Assembly (NCBI GenBank): GCA_035525785.1
Contig: DATLDQ010000093.1
Span: 42,255 to 106,254 of the forward strand
DNA length: 64,000 bases
From: CADEED01 sp035525785
GTDB taxonomy: Bacteria > Pseudomonadota > Gammaproteobacteria > Steroidobacterales > Steroidobacteraceae
Reading direction: 5' to 3'
This document shows, in pieces, positions 59,931 to 64,000 of this stretch (position 1 is its first letter; every line of letters begins with the position of its first letter). Position numbers and translations under genes: made by a program. A model generated the notes under the pieces. That model made no database searches and was not told where the DNA came from. It was given only the letters and a program-made list of their open reading frames with translations.

Positions 59931-59953
59931 TAAATTGCCGGACGAGGTGGTTC

Positions 59954-61081
59954 ATGAAGCACTACGTCCATTTTCCCAAGGTCGAAGGTCAGGCCTCGCG
60001 GCAGGCGCACGCTGACCTGCCGGAAGGCACCTACGAGCGCGAGATGAGCAAGGAGGGGTTTTTCGGGCCCGCCAGCCACCTCTATCACCGGCACCCGCCC
60101 ACGGGCTGGGTCGACTTCGAGGGCCCCCTGCGTCCTCATGCCTTCGATTGCACGCGGATCGCGGGTGCCCACGAGTCGCCGTGGGCCGCGACCGAGCTGC
60201 TCCACAATGCCTCCGTGCGCCTGCGCTTCTGGCGATGCGAGAAGCGCATGCCGGCGCTGGCCCGCAATGCGGATGGCGATGAACTCCTGTTCGTGCACTC
60301 CGGCAGCGGTGAATTCTTCTGCGACTACGGCCACCTGTCGTTTACCGCCGGTGACTACCTGTTGATTCCCCGCGGCACCATGTGGCGCGTGGAATGCGCC
60401 ACGCCACTGGCCGCACTGCTCATCGAAGCCACCAACAACTCGTACCGCCTGCCCGACAAGGGCCTCGTCGGCCCGCACGCCATCTTCGATGCCGCCATGC
60501 TCGATACGCCGCGCATCGACGCTGCGTTCAAGGCACAGCAGGAGGAAGGATCCTGGCGCGTGCACATCAAGCGCCGCGGCGCGGTGTCCACGGTGACCTA
60601 TCCTTTCAATCCGCTGGACGCGGTGGGCTGGCATGGCGACCTGTCGGTGGCGCGCATCAACCTGCGTGACCTGCGGCCGCTCATGAGCCATCGGTATCAC
60701 CTGCCGCCCTCGGCGCATACGACCTTCCTGTCGGATCGCTTCGTCGTCTGCAGCTTCGTACCCCGCCCGTTCGAGACCGACCCGGGCGCGATCAAGGTGC
60801 CGTTCTTCCACAACAACGACGATTACGACGAAGTGCTGTTCTATCACGCGGGCAATTTCTTCAGCCGCGACAACATCCACCCCGGCATGATCACGCTGCA
60901 TCCCGCCGGTTTCACGCATGGGCCGCATCCCAAGGCGCTGAAAAACGTGCTCACGCAGAGCAAGCCGGCGACCGATGAATACGCCGTGATGATCGACGCG
61001 CGCGACGCGCTCGAGATCGCGCCGGCGGCCACCGGGGTCGAGTGGACCGGCTATGTAGATAGCTGGAAGTCGCCCGCGTGA
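59954..61081 (+). CDS. hmgA: Homogentisate 1,2-dioxygenase (short form)
   Basis: A 375-residue cupin-like ring-cleavage enzyme in tyrosine/phenylalanine breakdown that converts homogentisate to maleylacetoacetate. Iron-site residues are in FFHNNDDYDEVLFYHAGNFF (His, Glu) and HPAGFTHGPHP (His). The protein is shorter than the usual ~430-445 residues, as in a compact bacterial subgroup. ATG 59954 has GAGGTGG upstream. Its stop overlaps the FAH start (GTGA), making a two-gene catabolic operon. Confidence 0.9.
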   Translation: MKHYVHFPKVEGQASRQAHADLPEGTYEREMSKEGFFGPASHLYHRHPPTGWVDFEGPLRPHAFDCTRIAGAHESPWAATELLHNASVRLRFWRCEKRMPALARNADGDELLFVHSGSGEFFCDYGHLSFTAGDYLLIPRGTMWRVECATPLAALLIEATNNSYRLPDKGLVGPHAIFDAAMLDTPRIDAAFKAQQEEGSWRVHIKRRGAVSTVTYPFNPLDAVGWHGDLSVARINLRDLRPLMSHRYHLPPSAHTTFLSDRFVVCSFVPRPFETDPGAIKVPFFHNNDDYDEVLFYHAGNFFSRDNIHPGMITLHPAGFTHGPHPKALKNVLTQSKPATDEYAVMIDARDALEIAPAATGVEWTGYVDSWKSPA

Positions 61082-62079
61082 AGCTTGCGACGCTCAAGCG
61101 CGGTGGACGCGACGGGCGGCTCGCACTCGTGAGCCGCGACCTCACGCGCTGCCTGCTGGTGCCCGGGATCGCGCCGACGATGCAGGCGGCACTGGACGAC
61201 TGGGCGCTGGTCGCACCGCGTCTCGCCGACCGCGCGGCGACACTCGAGATGAACACCTCCAACGCCGACGTGATGGCCTTCGACCCGGCACAATGCGCCG
61301 CGCCGCTGCCGCGCGCGTACCACTGGGCCGACGGCAGCGCGTACGTGAATCACGTCGAGCTGGTGCGCAAGGCGCGTGGCGCGGAAATGCCGGCGTCGTT
61401 CTGGACCGATCCGCTGGTGTACCAGGGCGGGTCGGATGATTTGTTGGGCGCGCGTGACGACGTGCCGTTCGTGGACGAGGCCTTCGGTATCGACCTCGAG
61501 GCGGAGGTCGCCGTGATCACCGACGACGTCCCGATGGCTTGCGGCATTGCCGAGGCGGCCGGCCACATCAAGCTGATAGCGCTGGTCAACGACTGGTCGT
61601 TGCGCGGCTTGATTCCGGGTGAGTTGGCCAAGGGCTTCGGGTTCTATCAGTCCAAGCCGTCGACGTCGTTCTCGCCGGTGGTGGTGACGCCCGATGAACT
61701 GGGCGACGCCTGGCGCGACTCCCGCGTGCACCTGCCACTGTTGAGCCGCATCAACGGCAAGGATTTCGGCAGCCCGCATGCGGGCGTCGACATGACCTTC
61801 AACTTCGCGCAGCTCATCGCGCACGTGACGAAGACCCGGCGGCTCGGCGCCGGCGCGATCGTCGGCTCGGGCACCGTGTCCAACTACGACCGCAGCCGCG
61901 GCAGCAGCTGTCTCGCCGAAAAACGCACGCTGGAGCAGCTCGAGACGGGCAAACCCGTGACGTCCTTCCTCAAGTTCGGAGACCGGGTTTCCATCGAGAT
62001 GCGCGACGCCGCCGGCCAGAGCATCTTCGGCGGCCTGGACAACCGCGTCGTACGATCCAGCGGCGCAGGTAGCGCCTAG
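61078..62079 (+). CDS. Fumarylacetoacetate hydrolase family protein
   Basis: A 333-residue FAH-family enzyme. Metal and substrate residues lie in AFGIDLEAEVAVITDD (Glu cluster), LIALVNDWSLRGLIPGE, GKGFGFYQSKPSTSFSP-like LAKGFGFYQSKPSTSF and GTVSNYDRSRGSSCLAEKR. After hmgA it most likely splits fumarylacetoacetate into fumarate and acetoacetate; the thiolase upstream could then handle acetoacetyl-CoA. The start is GTG 61078, overlapping hmgA by four bases. No maleylacetoacetate isomerase gene is in the window. Its stop abuts the ybaK stop. Confidence 0.9.
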   Translation: MKLATLKRGGRDGRLALVSRDLTRCLLVPGIAPTMQAALDDWALVAPRLADRAATLEMNTSNADVMAFDPAQCAAPLPRAYHWADGSAYVNHVELVRKARGAEMPASFWTDPLVYQGGSDDLLGARDDVPFVDEAFGIDLEAEVAVITDDVPMACGIAEAAGHIKLIALVNDWSLRGLIPGELAKGFGFYQSKPSTSFSPVVVTPDELGDAWRDSRVHLPLLSRINGKDFGSPHAGVDMTFNFAQLIAHVTKTRRLGAGAIVGSGTVSNYDRSRGSSCLAEKRTLEQLETGKPVTSFLKFGDRVSIEMRDAAGQSIFGGLDNRVVRSSGAGSA

Positions 62080-62559
62080 CTAGATGGCGACCTCGACGGT
62101 GACGGGTTGGAGCACGCGTTGCAGGTCGGCCGGCTGGATGCCGACCAGGAATCCGCGCGCGCCGCCATTGATGTAGATGACGGGCAGCTTCGCGATGCCC
62201 TTTTCCAGGTACACGGGCATGGCGCGCTTGAGGCCGAACGGCGAGGTCCCACCGACCTGGTATCCCGAATGCCGATCCGCGACCTCGGGAGCGCAGGGCG
62301 CGACACTCTTGCGACCCAGCTGCCGCGCAAGATTTTTGGCGGACACCTCGCGATCGCCATGCATGAGGATGCACAGCGGCTTCCTGGCGTCGTCCTCGAA
62401 GATGAGCGTCTTGATGACCGCGTGCTCGTCGACGCCGAGCTGTTCCGAGGAAACGCGCGTGCCACCACGCTCCTCGTAGTCGTAGAGATGCGGCGTGAAC
62501 TCCACCCTGTTCTGGCGAAGCACGCGGACCGCCATCGTGACCGGGTAGTCAGTCGCCAT
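62080..62559 (-). CDS. ybaK: Cys-tRNA(Pro)/Cys-tRNA(Cys) deacylase YbaK
   Basis: A 159-residue YbaK/EbsC editing protein that clears mischarged Cys-tRNA(Pro). HAVIKTLIFEDD holds the catalytic Lys, and GTSPFGLKRAMPVYLEK and the GGARGFLVGIQPADL block complete the site. It overlaps the 3-prime end of the GH95 gene by 11 bp on the same strand and is likely co-transcribed. Confidence 0.94.
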   Translation of the reverse strand: MATDYPVTMAVRVLRQNRVEFTPHLYDYEERGGTRVSSEQLGVDEHAVIKTLIFEDDARKPLCILMHGDREVSAKNLARQLGRKSVAPCAPEVADRHSGYQVGGTSPFGLKRAMPVYLEKGIAKLPVIYINGGARGFLVGIQPADLQRVLQPVTVEVAI

Positions 62560-64000
62560 CGGCGGAGGAGAAATCCCCGACTCTCAACGCGACCTCCTGC
62601 CCCTTGCGCACCTTGATCACGCGCAACCTGTCGCGATATCGCACGCGCGCGGAGCCACCGACGGTCGACCGCAGTCGCGCCGACTCGAGCGACCCTTTGC
62701 GCCAGTCGAAGTCGAGCTCGAATCCGCCGCGCGCGCGCAGCCCGCGCACCGCGCCATCGGACCACGCACCCGGCAGCGCCGGCAGCAACTCGATTTCACC
62801 GTCGACACATTGCAGCAGCATTTCGATGATGCCGTTGGCGCCGCCGAAATTGCCGTCGATCTGGAACGGCGGATGCGCGTCGAACATGTTCGGGTAGGTT
62901 CGCGAAGGGTCCAGCAGCAGCTTGATCACGCCGTGGGTGTGCTCCGCCTCGCGCAGGCGCGCCCAGAGATTGATGCGCCAGGCGATCGCCCAGCCGGTGG
63001 ACAGATCTCCGCGCAGCTCCAGTGACTTCCGCGCCGCCGCCGCGAGCTCGGGCGTGCGGCGCAAGGTGATCTGCTCGCCGGGAAACAGCGCATAGAGATG
63101 AGAGACGTGGCGGTGATTGCGCTCCGGCGCGTCCATGTCCCAGTCCTCGAGCCACTCCTGCAGCTGCCCGGCCTTGCCGATGCGGTCGGGCGGTAGTTTG
63201 GCGCGTTTGGTCTCGCACTCGGTGCGGAACGCCTTGTCGACGCCGAGCAGGCTGGCCGCACGGACACAGTGCTCGAACAGGTCGCGCAGGATCTGGCTGT
63301 CCATGGCCGGGCCCGCGCAGGTGGCAACCCCCTCGTGATGATTGTTCTCGGGCGACATCGAGGGGCTGGTCACGAGGAACTTTCCGGAAGGATCGGGCAC
63401 GAGCGTATCGAGGAAGAACTCTGCCGCGCCCTTCATGATGGGATACACGTCCGCCAGAAACGCCAGGTCGCGCGAGTAGTCGTAGTGATCCCAGAGGTGC
63501 TTGCACAGCCATGCGCCGCCGGTGGGCCAAAGCCCGTAGCGTGCGGCGTCGATCGGCGCGGTCGCGCGCCACAGGTCGGTGTTGTGATGGGCGACCCAGC
63601 CGCGCGCGCCGTAGTTCACGCGCGCGGTCCGCGCGCCGGTGACCGCGAGGTCCTTGAGCATGGCCACGAGCGGTTGCACGCATTCGGCGAGGTTCGCGGG
63701 CTCCGCCGGCCAGTAATTCATTTCGGTGTTGATGTTGATGGTGTAGCCGGACGCCCACGGCGGAATGACTTGATCGTTCCAGATTCCCTGCAGGTTCAAG
63801 GGTTGCGTGCCGGCGCGGGAGCCCGCGATCAGGAAGTATCGGCCGTATTGAAAACACAGCGCGGCCAGACCGGGATCTCCGCTGGCCCGAAACGCCGCGA
63901 TGCGTCGGTCGGTGGGAAGCTTTTCTTTCGCTGCGTCGCCGTCGAGGCGCAGGGTGGTCCGATCGAAGAGCGCGCGGTAGTCTTTGACGTGGCGCTCGCG
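62549..64000 (-). CDS. GH95 family glycoside hydrolase, N-terminus outside window
   Basis: The 483 C-terminal residues of a GH95 enzyme (1,2-alpha-L-fucosidase or related); the frame stays open to the window edge. Family blocks are YTININTEMNYWPAEPANL, VAHHNTDLWRATAPID, VTSPSMSPEN and NHRHVSHLYALFPGEQI in the (alpha/alpha)6 barrel. The C-terminal beta domain ends GDFSSADGD. It removes terminal fucose or galactose from plant or mucin-type glycans. Usual full length is ~750-800, so about 300 residues are missing. Confidence 0.9.
   Translation of the reverse strand, partial: RERHVKDYRALFDRTTLRLDGDAAKEKLPTDRRIAAFRASGDPGLAALCFQYGRYFLIAGSRAGTQPLNLQGIWNDQVIPPWASGYTININTEMNYWPAEPANLAECVQPLVAMLKDLAVTGARTARVNYGARGWVAHHNTDLWRATAPIDAARYGLWPTGGAWLCKHLWDHYDYSRDLAFLADVYPIMKGAAEFFLDTLVPDPSGKFLVTSPSMSPENNHHEGVATCAGPAMDSQILRDLFEHCVRAASLLGVDKAFRTECETKRAKLPPDRIGKAGQLQEWLEDWDMDAPERNHRHVSHLYALFPGEQITLRRTPELAAAARKSLELRGDLSTGWAIAWRINLWARLREAEHTHGVIKLLLDPSRTYPNMFDAHPPFQIDGNFGGANGIIEMLLQCVDGEIELLPALPGAWSDGAVRGLRARGGFELDFDWRKGSLESARLRSTVGGSARVRYRDRLRVIKVRKGQEVALRVGDFSSADGD

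Noticed and set aside
1..64000. CRISPR arrays, tRNA or rRNA genes, insertion sequences, prophage
   Set aside because: No spaced direct repeats, cloverleaf sequences, transposase or integrase motifs, or phage genes were seen anywhere.

Overview
The window is a high-GC (about two thirds G+C by eye), gene-dense chromosomal segment from a Gram-negative bacterium, most likely a soil or freshwater gammaproteobacterium near the Nevskiales/Xanthomonadales/Steroidobacteraceae. The evidence is lipoproteins, a TonB-dependent receptor, an Omp85 barrel, a lipid A modifying enzyme, proteobacterial-type GshA, a glnK-amtB pair with a sigma54-type promoter, class Ia NrdAB and a homogentisate pathway. That placement is an inference from gene content. 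I see no phage, transposon, CRISPR array, rRNA or tRNA.

Layout. 1-9.6 kb: end of a DUF885 gene, a PGPGW membrane protein, ilvA, an FHA/coiled-coil protein, a minimal alpha/beta hydrolase, a GNAT acetyltransferase, an S9 peptidase with a linked exported epimerase, a BsuPI-domain lipoprotein and a cupin. 9.6-17.8 kb: an ECF sigma, FecR, TonB receptor, Omp85 and EptA operon, with a PAP2 phosphatase divergent from it; both directions show GGGWW-N16-TCTAAG promoter-like elements. 17.7-21.8 kb: branched-chain amino acid genes. ilvB, gloA, azlC and azlD run one way and ilvN runs the other, so the two acetolactate synthase subunits are divergent.

21.8-25.4 kb: first BlaI/M56 locus, with a secreted hydrolase, a BlaI repressor and an M56 sensor-protease carrying a DUF3471-like tail, behind a TTGACA promoter with two CTACTAGA-type palindromes 42 bp apart. 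25.4-31.4 kb: quinone oxidoreductase, amtB and glnK, an FAD reductase, azoR and a LysR regulator. 31.5-36.7 kb: second BlaI/M56 locus, the most unusual region. BlaI is followed by three proteins that share an M56-like HLWQS membrane module and a DUF3738-like domain. Only the first keeps the HExxH protease motif. The second is fused to a beta-lactamase-fold domain whose nucleophilic Ser is Ala.

36.8-41.3 kb: a polytopic membrane protein and nrdA-nrdB behind a cobalamin riboswitch. 41.3-47.7 kb: diheme cytochrome c, M20 peptidase, GH35-like glycosidase, CGNR regulator divergent from a Tat-type arginase-fold protein, and a secreted hypothetical protein. 47.8-56 kb: pyruvate carboxylase, isoaspartyl peptidase, diguanylate cyclase, gshA. 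55.6-64 kb: START-like protein, DUF2845, DUF885 lipoprotein, thiolase, hmgA with an FAH hydrolase, ybaK and a GH95 glycosidase cut by the window edge.

Genes are packed tightly: many same-strand neighbours overlap by ATGA or GTGA, and several convergent pairs overlap or abut at their stop codons. The strongest leads for new biology are the second BlaI/M56 cluster, the ECF envelope operon with its divergent PAP2 gene, and an octamer (GTAGATAG) that recurs far more often than base composition predicts.
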